DNA of 64,000 nt from Planctobacterium marinum (GTDB lineage: Bacteria > Pseudomonadota > Gammaproteobacteria > Enterobacterales > Alteromonadaceae): positions 3,038,001 through 3,102,000 of the forward strand of contig NZ_AP027272.1 of NCBI RefSeq assembly GCF_036322805.1, given 5' to 3'. Position numbers and translations under genes: made by a program. This document shows, one piece after another, positions 9,040 through 16,755 of this stretch; position 1 is the first letter of the stretch, and each line of letters begins with the position of its first letter. The notes beneath the pieces were generated by a model that was not told where the DNA came from, searched no databases, and was given only the letters and a program-made list of their open reading frames with translations.

Positions 9040-9982
9040 GTTTGATTGCCTTTTTACAGTGTGGGCACGTAATCGATGTGCCCAACACCAGAGTTCGGTT
9101 TTTGATTAACTGCTCTAAATCGTCTCGACTCAAATCCAACTGCTCTGCCAGCTGATCTAAATCCGCGCGCTCACTTTTTGACACATATCCGTCGCTCAGC
9201 GCATTATCAACTTCAGCTTCCAGTTGCTGTTTACGTAAACGCAACTCGTCACCAAATTTAGCGGCCAGCATGGCCGCGGGCAACGCCACAATCCCAACGC
9301 CCAATAGCATAATGAACATTGCGATAAATTTGCCAAACACAGTCACAGGCACAACATCACCATAACCGACAGTGGTCATAGTCACGACTGCCCACCACAT
9401 CGCGCTGGGGATGCTGCCAAACACCTCTGGCTGAGCCTGGTGCTCAATGGCATACATTATACTGGCTGACATAACCACCAACACCATTACCGTAAAAATC
9501 GCGGCCCCAATGGTGGGCAGTTCTTTGCGTAACACGCAAACAAACATATCCAGGCCTTTAAAATAGTGGGTGAGCTTTAGCAAGCGAAGCATGCGTAACA
9601 TACGTAGATAGCGCAAATCAATGTTAATAAAGAAGGTGAGATAAAATGGTGCAATCGCCAGAAAATCAACTAATGCAACGGCACTAAACATATAGCGCAG
9701 TCGGGTTTTAATGGGTTGACTGGCATCCGCACCGGGCGCTTCCACACATACCCAAACACGCGCCAGGTACTCAATGGTGAAGATCACAACAGAAAATACA
9801 TTGAAAGCGTAAAAGCCATAGGCATATTGCTGGCCAAATGCCTGATGTGATTCAAGGATGACAGCAATCACGTTCGCAACAATCAGCACAATAATAAAAC
9901 TGCCCAGCAGTTTATTGGCCAGAGAACGACTCAAATCTTTTTCTAACAGGTTGTAGGTTTTCTGGCGCAAACTCATTTTCAT
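9014..9982 (-). CDS. Voltage-gated potassium channel (Kv/KvAP-like)
   Basis: The 322-residue inner-membrane protein has six transmembrane segments. S4 (LRYLRMLRMLRLLK, about 123-137) carries regularly spaced arginines of a voltage sensor. The pore loop has the K+ selectivity filter TVGYGD at 204-209. The cytoplasmic tail has a helical coil (225-290) and ends in a CPHCKKAIKL motif, half of a zinc-ribbon or a redox CxxC. ATG 9976 is an alternative start with a better placed CGGA. The gene overlaps the 3' end of the LtrA gene tail to tail. Confidence 0.93.
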   Translation of the reverse strand: MKMSLRQKTYNLLEKDLSRSLANKLLGSFIIVLIVANVIAVILESHQAFGQQYAYGFYAFNVFSVVIFTIEYLARVWVCVEAPGADASQPIKTRLRYMFSAVALVDFLAIAPFYLTFFINIDLRYLRMLRMLRLLKLTHYFKGLDMFVCVLRKELPTIGAAIFTVMVLVVMSASIMYAIEHQAQPEVFGSIPSAMWWAVVTMTTVGYGDVVPVTVFGKFIAMFIMLLGVGIVALPAAMLAAKFGDELRLRKQQLEAEVDNALSDGYVSKSERADLDQLAEQLDLSRDDLEQLIKNRTLVLGTSITCPHCKKAIKLSRHSAAE

Positions 9983-10097
9983 TCCGATTTATTATTCTAA
10001 ACATCCACACCCATACACTATGGGAGTTACAGAAACGGTAATCAAAAATAGTGGAATTGGAAAGCGCACATCACTGAATTTTCACAAGATGCGTCAA

Positions 10098-10163
10098 CCA
10101 GGGCTAAATCGCCCCAATTTAAAATACAAAAATTCCAGGGCAAAATTGCCCTGGAATTTTCAA
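10098..10163. terminator. CCAGGGC two-part repeat acting as terminator
   Basis: The intact hairpin CCAGGGCAAAATTGCCCTGG (10135-10154) is extended by AATT/AATT arms. Read leftwards it ends in a T-rich tract, so it can terminate the peroxiredoxin transcript. A decayed copy lies at 10098-10117, 37 bp away, as in the 7.6-kb unit. Confidence 0.85.
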
Positions 10164-10190
10164 TTGCTTTTATCAAGGTGCCTGGCTTCC

Positions 10191-10739
10191 TCAATACTGG
10201 TGCATCCCTCTGATGGGATAATTATTGTCAGGGTTACGGATCCACCCTAGCCCATTCACCAATGCCTGCAATTCAGGTCGAACGAAAGGATTGTTAGAGA
10301 TATCCACCACCTGCACTTTGCCTTCCTGATTTACCACAAATAAACCCGGCTCGGCAAAAGGATGATCGGTTTCCTGTTCCGAGCGCGGCTCGGAAATATA
10401 AACACCTAATTGTTTCATCTGTTCCACTTTCAATCCGTATGCTAATGGAAAAGACACCTGCAACTTTTCCAAATGACTTTGCAACTGCTCAGCACTGTCT
10501 CCAGAAACGGCCACCAGATCCACTTTGATGTCTTTCAGTGCGGCCAGATATTGCTCTGCGACATTGAGATACTTAGTACAAAGTGGACAGTGACGCCCTC
10601 GATAAACGATTACCATGCGCCAGTCAGCATCCTGACCAGGCTTGCCCAGCTCAACCTCTTCACCAGACAAAAGCCTGGCTTTTAATTCAGGAAACTGACT
10701 ACCGGGATGGATCTTTTGTGAATAACTCATCTCACTCAT
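10191..10739 (-). CDS. Peroxiredoxin-like AhpC/TSA family protein
   Basis: This 182-residue thioredoxin-fold protein has the strand WRMVIVYRGRHCPLC with C51 and C54, placing a CxxC at the peroxidatic position of AhpC/TSA proteins. The rest of the fold is visible as DLVAVSGD, FPLAYG and GLFVVNQEGKV. It probably reduces peroxides or disulfides in the cytosol. It lies 22 bp downstream of mdaB on the same strand, so the two form a quinone/peroxide stress operon controlled from the mdaB promoter. A CCAGGGC terminator follows. Confidence 0.85.
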   Translation of the reverse strand: MSEMSYSQKIHPGSQFPELKARLLSGEEVELGKPGQDADWRMVIVYRGRHCPLCTKYLNVAEQYLAALKDIKVDLVAVSGDSAEQLQSHLEKLQVSFPLAYGLKVEQMKQLGVYISEPRSEQETDHPFAEPGLFVVNQEGKVQVVDISNNPFVRPELQALVNGLGWIRNPDNNYPIRGMHQY

Positions 10740-10761
10740 AATGTATTACTCCAATAATGTA

Positions 10762-11343
10762 TTAGAAGTACTGATTCAGGTGTGCTTCAAAGCGCGCAAA
10801 ATCTTGTTCCACTTCGGCATTCTTCATCACATCAAAACAGCTAAATGTAGGTAATGGCTGCATGGCAAAGAATTTAAAATTCATATGCATCGGAAAGAAC
10901 AGATCATCCACCGATTTACCTTCGAAAAACTCATCCGCCACATTGAAAGACTCAGCAGGAGCATTAAAGGTCAGCGACAGCATGTATTTAGTGCCATCTA
11001 ATGCGCCACCGCGTCCGTAATTGGCTTTGGGTTGCTCCGCATTGCGCCCATCACCATGGCATAAAGCTCCGCCCATACCAGCGGTGTACACCTCGTCCAT
11101 GTACTTTTTAAAAGACCAGGGGACCCCCATCCAGTTCACCGGGGTTTGCAATATCACCACATCTGCCCACTGATGATTTGCCAGTTCGGCCTCAACATCA
11201 AAGTCCCCTTCAGTTTTAGCCACCCGAACTTCGTAGCCTTTGCCCATCAAGAGAGTTTGTGCCTTATCTACCAAGGTAGCGTTCAACTTACCCTGTGCAA
11301 ATGGGTAGTGATGGTGGGCATTAATAATCAAAACATTGCTCAT
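10762..11343 (-). CDS. mdaB: NAD(P)H:quinone oxidoreductase MdaB
   Basis: The flavodoxin-fold, FAD-dependent enzyme performs two-electron reduction of quinones, avoiding semiquinone radicals. The product from ATG 11343 ([15 protein letters not shown]) is 193 residues, the same length as E. coli MdaB. It shares [36 protein letters not shown] and QPLPTF. The frame stays open upstream to about 11718, but ATG 11343 starts the first beta strand and fits the family. It is followed at 22 bp by the peroxiredoxin gene and faces an HxlR-type regulator that probably controls it. Confidence 0.9.
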   Translation of the reverse strand: MSNVLIINAHHHYPFAQGKLNATLVDKAQTLLMGKGYEVRVAKTEGDFDVEAELANHQWADVVILQTPVNWMGVPWSFKKYMDEVYTAGMGGALCHGDGRNAEQPKANYGRGGALDGTKYMLSLTFNAPAESFNVADEFFEGKSVDDLFFPMHMNFKFFAMQPLPTFSCFDVMKNAEVEQDFARFEAHLNQYF

Positions 11344-11449
11344 AATCTTATTCCTCAAGTCTCGAAATTCATTTGACAATATTTTATTATCCAGATTACC
11401 TTTATCAACCAGTATACTTTTGGTAACCACTGTTATTTTAACGAGTGAA
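11344..11449. promoter_or_regulatory. Divergent mdaB / hxlR control region
   Basis: The 106-bp gap holds the promoters of both genes. It contains the perfect palindrome AGTATACT at 11411-11418, nested in a wider imperfect repeat with TTACC and GGTAA arms. HxlR/YodB-type repressors bind short TA-rich palindromes, so this is a reasonable operator candidate. It is not proven. Confidence 0.35.
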
Positions 11450-11824
11450 ATGATGGAAAGTTCAGTAAAAACAGATAGTAAAGGCCGGAAAATTGTTTTA
11501 AATAGTTGTCTGGAGCCCTGCGCCATCGAACAAGGCATGCGCCTGATTGGTGGTAAATGGACAGGCTCCATTTTGTACCACCTGAAAGACGGACCGGTGC
11601 GCTTTAATGACTTAACTCGTATGTTGGGCGGTGCCAGTAAAAAAATGATCGGCCAACGGCTCAAAGAATTGGAAGAGCGCGACATGGTCACCAGGGAGCT
11701 GATTTCTGAGCGTCCCATTGCTGTAAATTATCAACTCACCGAATTCGGTCGCTCGGCTTTGGATATTCTGGATAATATCCGTATCTGGTCTGAATCCCAT
11801 CAACTCAGCACGCGAAATACCTAA
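11450..11824 (+). CDS. HxlR family winged-helix regulator
   Basis: The 124-residue product from ATG 11450 has the HxlR hallmark [23 protein letters not shown] (about 30-52), followed by the recognition segment [13 protein letters not shown] and a wing ([13 protein letters not shown]). C20 and C24 lie just before the first helix, where YodB/CatR-type members carry the cysteine that senses quinones. The frame continues upstream, but the start is set by ACGAG before ATG 11450 and by family length. Divergent placement beside mdaB and a peroxiredoxin suggests control of quinone/electrophile defence. Confidence 0.88.
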   Translation: MMESSVKTDSKGRKIVLNSCLEPCAIEQGMRLIGGKWTGSILYHLKDGPVRFNDLTRMLGGASKKMIGQRLKELEERDMVTRELISERPIAVNYQLTEFGRSALDILDNIRIWSESHQLSTRNT

Positions 11825-11837
11825 AAGTAGATCGTAC

Positions 11838-11876
11838 AAAAGTGTCCGCTGCGGACACTTTTTGTGTCCGCGGACA
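11838..11876. promoter_or_regulatory. GTGTCCGC/GCGGACAC repeats: hxlR terminator and possible enhancer sites
   Basis: GTGTCCGCTGCGGACAC (11842-11858) is followed after TTTTT by GTGTCCGCGGACAG (11864-11877), whose core TGTCCGCGGACA is a perfect 12-bp palindrome. The first hairpin with its T run can be the terminator of hxlR. The repeats also sit about 80-120 bp upstream of the predicted sigma-54 transcription start, the usual place for enhancer sites of an NtrC-type activator. Such an activator is encoded in this cluster. Confidence 0.6.
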
Positions 11877-11930
11877 GTTTTCACATTCCAAAAAAAACAA
11901 ATTACTTATATTTTTCAATAACTTAAAACC

Positions 11931-11946
11931 TGGCACGCTACTGGCT
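11931..11946 (+). promoter_or_regulatory. Sigma-54 (-24/-12) promoter of the efflux cluster
   Basis: TGGCACGCTACTGGCT matches the sigma-54 consensus TGGCACG-N4-TTGCW in all but one defined position. The invariant GG and GC are correctly spaced. It predicts a start near 11957 and drives the microprotein and ABC efflux genes. The sigma-54-dependent regulator at 16756 supports it. Confidence 0.75.
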
Positions 11947-11981
11947 TTATTCCATGAGAGATTTACCGAAGGAATGAAACC

Positions 11982-12086
11982 ATGTTGCTTTTACAGTTTT
12001 TTACCACACCACTGACTATCCTGGCCTTCGCTTTTTGCGTAGCGGTTTACGACGATTACCTGGCTTTAAAAAGAGGTGATAAATAA
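11982..12086 (+). CDS. 34-residue membrane microprotein leading the efflux operon
   Basis: ATG 11982 is preceded by GAAGGA at a spacing of eight. It opens a 34-codon frame whose stop TAA overlaps the next ATG (TAATG at 12084-12088). The product has a hydrophobic stretch (about residues 9-23, PLTILAFAFCVAVY) and a short charged tail (DDYLALKRGDK), so it is probably a single-pass inner-membrane peptide. Its position between the sigma-54 promoter and the adaptor gene, with overlapping stop/start, implies translational coupling. It could be a transporter subunit or a regulatory leader. I know of no named family. Confidence 0.65.
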   Translation: MLLLQFFTTPLTILAFAFCVAVYDDYLALKRGDK

Positions 12087-13384
12087 TGACGAACCAAGGG
12101 ATGCATACTGGCGGTAATGACACCAAGATTCGCGATACTGGTGCACAGGATGTGGTCATGAATACGACGCCACGCAGGAAAAAAATAAAGCTGCTGTTCA
12201 CTGCCGCTGTTTTAGTAATTGCTGGAGTTTCAGCCAATGCCTTTATTAACAGCAGTGATGCCAGTATCTCAATGGCGCGCTCGGCAGTGCAAATAGCAAC
12301 TGTAGAACGCGGTGTATTAATGCGAGATATCGTGGCCACCGGCCGAGTGGTTGCCGCCAATGCACCACAACTTTATAGCCCGGAAAAAGGCTTTGTGAAT
12401 CTGCAAGTGAAAGCTGGGGAAGATGTGATACAGGGTCAAATAGTGGCCACGGTAGAAAGCCCGGAGCTGGACAACCAACTCAAACAAGAACGTTCGGAGT
12501 TGGCCAGATTAGAAGGTGAATTTGCGCGCCAGGAGCTGGATACCCGTCGTCAGACCCTCACCATCACTAAACAGGCGGATCTGGCCAAATTGGACCTGGT
12601 GGCCGCCGACAGAGAACATCGCCGTGCTCAGCTTTCCATTAAAGACCACCTCATCAATCAAATTGATTTAGAAAAGGCCAAAGACGAATTGGCACGGGCA
12701 CAAGTTACCTTCAAACACGCCGAACAAGAAGTAGAGCTGGCCAAAGATACCCTCGCCTTTGAACTGGAATCGGTGCGCAATACCATTGAACGCCAGCGCC
12801 TGGTGGTTTCAGAACTTGAGCGTCAGGTTGAGGCACTCACCATTAAAGCCAGTGTCAATGGCATGGTGGGTAGTCTTTTTGTACAAGACAGAGCGCTGGT
12901 TGCCGCAAACGATACCTTAATGACGTTAGTGGATTTGAGTGCTTATGAAGCTGAAATCAATGTACCAGAAAGTTACGCCAATGATTTAGGCCTGGGTATG
13001 GATGTTGAACTGAAACTGGCTAACCGTACGGTAACAGGCAGCCTTTCTGCCATTTCTCCAGAAGTGACGGAGCGCCAGGTTACCGCGAGAGTCAAGTTTG
13101 ACCACGATGCCAGTATGAACATCCGCCAGAATCAACAACTGTCCGCTCGCGTGTTACTGGAGCAGCGCCAGGATGTGCTGAAAGTGCGTCGCGGCAGCTT
13201 TACCCAAGCTGGCGGCTTTGTGGCCTATCGCCTGGATGGTGATGTGGCGCGCCGCATCGATATTCGCATCGGCGCCACCAGCATGCGGGAAGTGGAATTG
13301 CTAAGCGGCGTGCAGCCAGGCGACCAACTGATCATCTCTAATTACGACGAATTCGCACAAGCGCCAGCCATCTTGCTGCGCTAA
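12086..13384 (+). CDS. MacA/HlyD-type periplasmic adaptor of ABC efflux pump
   Basis: The 432-residue adaptor is anchored by one transmembrane helix (residues about 32-52, KLLFTAAVLVIAGV). Then come the first half of a lipoyl domain (VKAGEDVIQGQIVATVESPE), a long coiled-coil hairpin (about 130-250, rich in E, R, Q and L), the second lipoyl half (LTIKASVNGMVGSLF) and beta-barrel/membrane-proximal domains. It links an inner-membrane FtsX/MacB transporter to an outer-membrane TolC-type channel; no tolC gene is in the window. AGAGGTG precedes the start. It is the first large gene of the sigma-54-controlled cluster. Confidence 0.88.
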   Translation: MTNQGMHTGGNDTKIRDTGAQDVVMNTTPRRKKIKLLFTAAVLVIAGVSANAFINSSDASISMARSAVQIATVERGVLMRDIVATGRVVAANAPQLYSPEKGFVNLQVKAGEDVIQGQIVATVESPELDNQLKQERSELARLEGEFARQELDTRRQTLTITKQADLAKLDLVAADREHRRAQLSIKDHLINQIDLEKAKDELARAQVTFKHAEQEVELAKDTLAFELESVRNTIERQRLVVSELERQVEALTIKASVNGMVGSLFVQDRALVAANDTLMTLVDLSAYEAEINVPESYANDLGLGMDVELKLANRTVTGSLSAISPEVTERQVTARVKFDHDASMNIRQNQQLSARVLLEQRQDVLKVRRGSFTQAGGFVAYRLDGDVARRIDIRIGATSMREVELLSGVQPGDQLIISNYDEFAQAPAILLR

Positions 13385-13425
13385 AACCAGATAAATTACA
13401 AGACAGAACAAAGAAGGAACAGATT

Positions 13426-14142
13426 ATGTTAACCATGCAAAACATCAGTAAAATGTATCAAACTGAAATGGTACAAACGCATGCTTTAAAAGATTTTAAC
13501 CTGGACGTTGCCGAAGGTGAGTTTATTGCTGTAACCGGCCCCTCTGGCTCAGGTAAAACTACCTTTTTGAATATCGCTGGTATGTTGGAGCCTTTCACTG
13601 GTGGTACATATACTCTGGATGGCGTGGATGTTGGCAGTCTGTCTGACAATGCCAGAGCTGACTTACGCAACCAGAAAATCGGCTTTATCTTCCAGGGCTT
13701 CAACCTGATCCCCGACCTAAACCTATACGAAAACGTGGAAGTGCCACTGCGCTATCGCGGTATAAAATCCGCTGAACGCAAGCGTCGCATCGAAAAATGC
13801 TTGGAGCAAGTTGGCCTTGCCAGTCGCGCCAAGCATCTACCACAGCAGTTATCCGGCGGTCAGCAACAACGTGTGGCCATCGCCCGTGCCCTGGCGGGTG
13901 AACCACGCTTTTTGCTGGCCGACGAACCCACTGGTAACTTGGACAGCTTAATGGCGCGTCAGGTAATGGAGTTGCTGGAACAAATCAATCGCGATGGCGC
14001 CACCATTATCATGGTAACTCACGATCCTGAACTGGCCCGTCGTGCGCCGCGCAACGTGCAGATTGTGGATGGCCAGATGGCAGATATCACCCTGTATCAA
14101 CGTAATGGTGTAGAGCCAATGCAGAAAGTCGCGGGAGCTTAA
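13426..14142 (+). CDS. ABC transporter ATPase, MacB/LolD type
   Basis: This 238-residue nucleotide-binding subunit has Walker A GPSGSGKTT (38-46), signature LSGGQQQRVAIARAL (about 142-156), Walker B FLLADEPTGNLD and the switch His in VTHD. It belongs to the MacB/LolD/FtsE branch that drives mechanotransmission by FtsX-type permeases rather than substrate passage through the membrane. In MacB itself the ATPase is fused to the permease; here it is separate. AAGGAA lies eight bases before ATG 13426. Its stop is one base from the next start. Confidence 0.93.
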   Translation: MLTMQNISKMYQTEMVQTHALKDFNLDVAEGEFIAVTGPSGSGKTTFLNIAGMLEPFTGGTYTLDGVDVGSLSDNARADLRNQKIGFIFQGFNLIPDLNLYENVEVPLRYRGIKSAERKRRIEKCLEQVGLASRAKHLPQQLSGGQQQRVAIARALAGEPRFLLADEPTGNLDSLMARQVMELLEQINRDGATIIMVTHDPELARRAPRNVQIVDGQMADITLYQRNGVEPMQKVAGA

Positions 14143-14143
14143 G

Positions 14144-15460
14144 ATGTTTTTACATTACCTTGATTTAAGTTGGCGCAGCTTTAAGCGCACACCAGTAGTC
14201 AGCGCCTTAATGGTGCTGGCTGTGGCAGTGGGCATTGGTGTTACCATGACCAGCCTGTCGGTATACCACATGATGTCGATGGACCCTATTCCGGAAAAAA
14301 GTCGCAGTTTGTTTCATGTGCAGTTGCAAACCATGGAGGGCGAAGGAACCCGTCGCGGTTCGCCAGACGGCCTGCCCTATCAGCTCACTTATCAGGATGT
14401 GATGGCACTAACTGAAGCCCCTATTCCTGAGCGTAAAATCCCAAGCATGAAAGCGGGTTTCTCAGTACACATGAATAGCCCAGAGGTAAAACCTTTCATT
14501 GAGCTGGCACGCATGACTAATCGCGAAGTGTTTGACATGTTCAATCTGGAGTTCGTCTATGGCGGCCCTTGGTCTTTGGAACAGCAAGAAAACGCTGCAC
14601 CTGTGGTGGTGATCAACGAAGAAATCAACAATCGCCTGTTCGGCGGCGAAAACTCAGTGGGCAAGATGATCTATCTGGACAACCGCAGTTATGTTGTTAC
14701 CGGTGTAATGAAACAGTGGAACATCAATATTAAATTTTACGATGTTAACAATGGTGCCTTCCATGATGCCGAGCAGTTATTTTTGCCTTTCTCTCTGATT
14801 GCCGCGTTTGAGATTGATACCTGGGGTAATACCAATGGCTGGAAACACGAGGACACCAGCACCTTCCAGAAAAAAATGCAGTCGGAAGAAATGTGGCTGC
14901 AGTTTTGGGTAGAACTCAACAGCGAGCAGGAAAAGCGTGAATACGGTGAATACCTGATGGCTTATATGCAGGAGCAGCAAAAGCTGGGGCGTTTTGACCG
15001 TGAAGAATTGCAATACGCATTGCGTGACGTCATCGAAACCATGGAATATCGGGAAGTGGTATCAGAAGACAACCGCATTCTTGTTGGGCTGAGCTTTATG
15101 TTTTTAGCGGTGTGCCTTGCCAACATTCTTGGCTTGCTCTTAGCTAAATTCCTACGCCGTGCACCGGAAGTGGGCGTGCGTCGTGCCTTGGGTGCCAGTA
15201 AAAGACAAGTATTCTATCAGCACCTGGTGGAAGTATCCTTACTGGGGTTAATGGGCGGTATTGTGGGTATTGGTATCTCACAACTGGGGCTATGGGGCGT
15301 GCGACTGACGCAAGATTATTACACCGACCTGGCCACTATGGACCTCAGCATGTTGCTGGCAGCACCAGCCATTGCCATAAGCGCCTGTATTGTCGCTGGT
15401 TTATATCCCGCTTGGTTAGTTTGCAGAACCACACCTGCAACCTACCTGAAAACTCAATAG
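14144..15460 (+). CDS. FtsX/MacB-type permease, subunit 1
   Basis: The 438-residue permease has one N-terminal transmembrane helix (about 18-42), a large extracytoplasmic MacB_PCD-like domain (45-300) and three C-terminal helices forming the FtsX domain. The loop APEVGVRRALGASKRQVFYQHLVE (about 340-363) is the conserved cytoplasmic coupling region to the ATPase. The start is two bases after the ATPase stop, indicating tight coupling. It probably pairs with the second permease as a heterodimer. Confidence 0.9.
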   Translation: MFLHYLDLSWRSFKRTPVVSALMVLAVAVGIGVTMTSLSVYHMMSMDPIPEKSRSLFHVQLQTMEGEGTRRGSPDGLPYQLTYQDVMALTEAPIPERKIPSMKAGFSVHMNSPEVKPFIELARMTNREVFDMFNLEFVYGGPWSLEQQENAAPVVVINEEINNRLFGGENSVGKMIYLDNRSYVVTGVMKQWNINIKFYDVNNGAFHDAEQLFLPFSLIAAFEIDTWGNTNGWKHEDTSTFQKKMQSEEMWLQFWVELNSEQEKREYGEYLMAYMQEQQKLGRFDREELQYALRDVIETMEYREVVSEDNRILVGLSFMFLAVCLANILGLLLAKFLRRAPEVGVRRALGASKRQVFYQHLVEVSLLGLMGGIVGIGISQLGLWGVRLTQDYYTDLATMDLSMLLAAPAIAISACIVAGLYPAWLVCRTTPATYLKTQ

Positions 15461-15472
15461 GAGCACGACAAC

Positions 15473-16678
15473 ATGTCAGAATTAAAACCCATTTTTAACG
15501 CCCTGTTGCGCTCTAAAGCGGGCGCCCTGATGTTACTGTTTCAAATCGCCATTACCACTGCGATCGTCAGTAATGCCGCATTCATTATTTATGACCGCAT
15601 GACCTATCTGAATCAAGATACCGGTTATCCTGAAGATGAAGTGTTTTATTTCAGAGTTACCAGCTTTGCAGAGAACGCTGATTACAATCAACAGATTGAA
15701 CTGGATGAAACCCTGCTGCGCAATATTCCGGGCGTTATCAATGCCGCCCATTTTACTGCCGTGCCTTTGTCTGGTAGCGGCTCCAGTTCCGGCTTCAGTA
15801 TCGTTCCTGCACCAGAGGATGGCCGTTCAGCAAACGCAGCCTATACCATGGCGGATCACAATGCGATTGATACCTTGGGTGTCAAATTGATTGCAGGGCG
15901 TAACTTTACCGAAGAAGACGTGGTGCACACTCAGAACTACGACAAGTTGCCTACTGTTGCTATCGTAACCAAAGCCTGGGCTGACGAACTATTCCCGGAT
16001 GAAGATCCGTTAGGTAAAACCTTCTATGTAGGCGCAGACCCAGCCAAAATCATCGGTATTGTAGAGCATATGATGTCACCGTGGCCCAATAGCAGCGTGG
16101 CAGAAAAAGTAGTTATCTTCCCAATGGTTAACGGTACAGCACGACAGAAGTTTATTGTGCGCGCCCACGCCAGTGAACGGGCCGCCATTATGCGTCAGGT
16201 GGAAGATTTGTTATTGCAAGAAAACAATCAACGAGTGATCACTTCCTTGCAAGGACTAGACGAAGCCAAAGCAGAATATAACGCTTCCGATACATTGATG
16301 TTGCGCATGTTGCTGGTGTTAATTGTGGTACTGGTTTCTGTTACCGCACTAGGTATCTTTGGTTTAACGCTGTTCAATATCAGTAAACGCACCAAACAAA
16401 TCGGAACGCGCCGTGCCATCGGTGCCCGCAAATCCGACATCATCCGTTATTTTCTATTGGAAAATACCATGGTGTGCGTCGGTGGATTAGTGGTTGGCTG
16501 CATAGGTGCAATACTGGTGGCTCAGCAGCTGATGCAGTTGTACTCATTGCCAGCATTAGATTATGCCTACGTGGCAGGTACTGCGGTATTTGTATTGCTG
16601 ATCAGCTTGTTAGCGGTTATTGTACCTGCCAAACGCGCGGCCAATATTTCACCGAGTATTGCGACCCGCAGTATCTGA
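15473..16678 (+). CDS. FtsX/MacB-type permease, subunit 2
   Basis: The 401-residue protein has the same architecture as its neighbour: one N-terminal helix (about 17-38), an extracytoplasmic domain and three C-terminal helices. The coupling segment is KRTKQIGTRRAIGARKSDIIRYFLLENT. It starts 12 bp after subunit 1, behind AGGAGCACG. Sequence similarity to subunit 1 is low outside the FtsX motif, so the transporter is likely an asymmetric dimer. Substrate unknown; macrolides, peptides or lipoproteins are typical of the group. Confidence 0.9.
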   Translation: MSELKPIFNALLRSKAGALMLLFQIAITTAIVSNAAFIIYDRMTYLNQDTGYPEDEVFYFRVTSFAENADYNQQIELDETLLRNIPGVINAAHFTAVPLSGSGSSSGFSIVPAPEDGRSANAAYTMADHNAIDTLGVKLIAGRNFTEEDVVHTQNYDKLPTVAIVTKAWADELFPDEDPLGKTFYVGADPAKIIGIVEHMMSPWPNSSVAEKVVIFPMVNGTARQKFIVRAHASERAAIMRQVEDLLLQENNQRVITSLQGLDEAKAEYNASDTLMLRMLLVLIVVLVSVTALGIFGLTLFNISKRTKQIGTRRAIGARKSDIIRYFLLENTMVCVGGLVVGCIGAILVAQQLMQLYSLPALDYAYVAGTAVFVLLISLLAVIVPAKRAANISPSIATRSI

Positions 16679-16691
16679 TAAACCGTCAGTC

Positions 16692-16717
16692 GTAGCGCCA
16701 ACGCTCGCTGGCGCTAC
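16692..16717. other. Intercistronic hairpin between transporter and regulator genes
   Basis: GTAGCGCCA (16692-16700) pairs with TGGCGCTAC (16709-16717) around an 8-nt loop, followed by a weak T-rich stretch. It may partly terminate the transporter transcript and so lower expression of the two-component genes. Confidence 0.55.
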
Positions 16718-16755
16718 TCATTTTCATCACACTGACAGGATCAACACAGAGTAAG

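Noticed and set aside
11344-11718. Long N-terminal extension of MdaB
   Set aside because: It overlaps the divergent hxlR gene and control region; ATG 11343 gives the exact 193-residue family length.
12016-12360. Antisense frame over the microprotein and adaptor start
   Set aside because: Shadow of the plus-strand genes with unlikely composition and no start signal.
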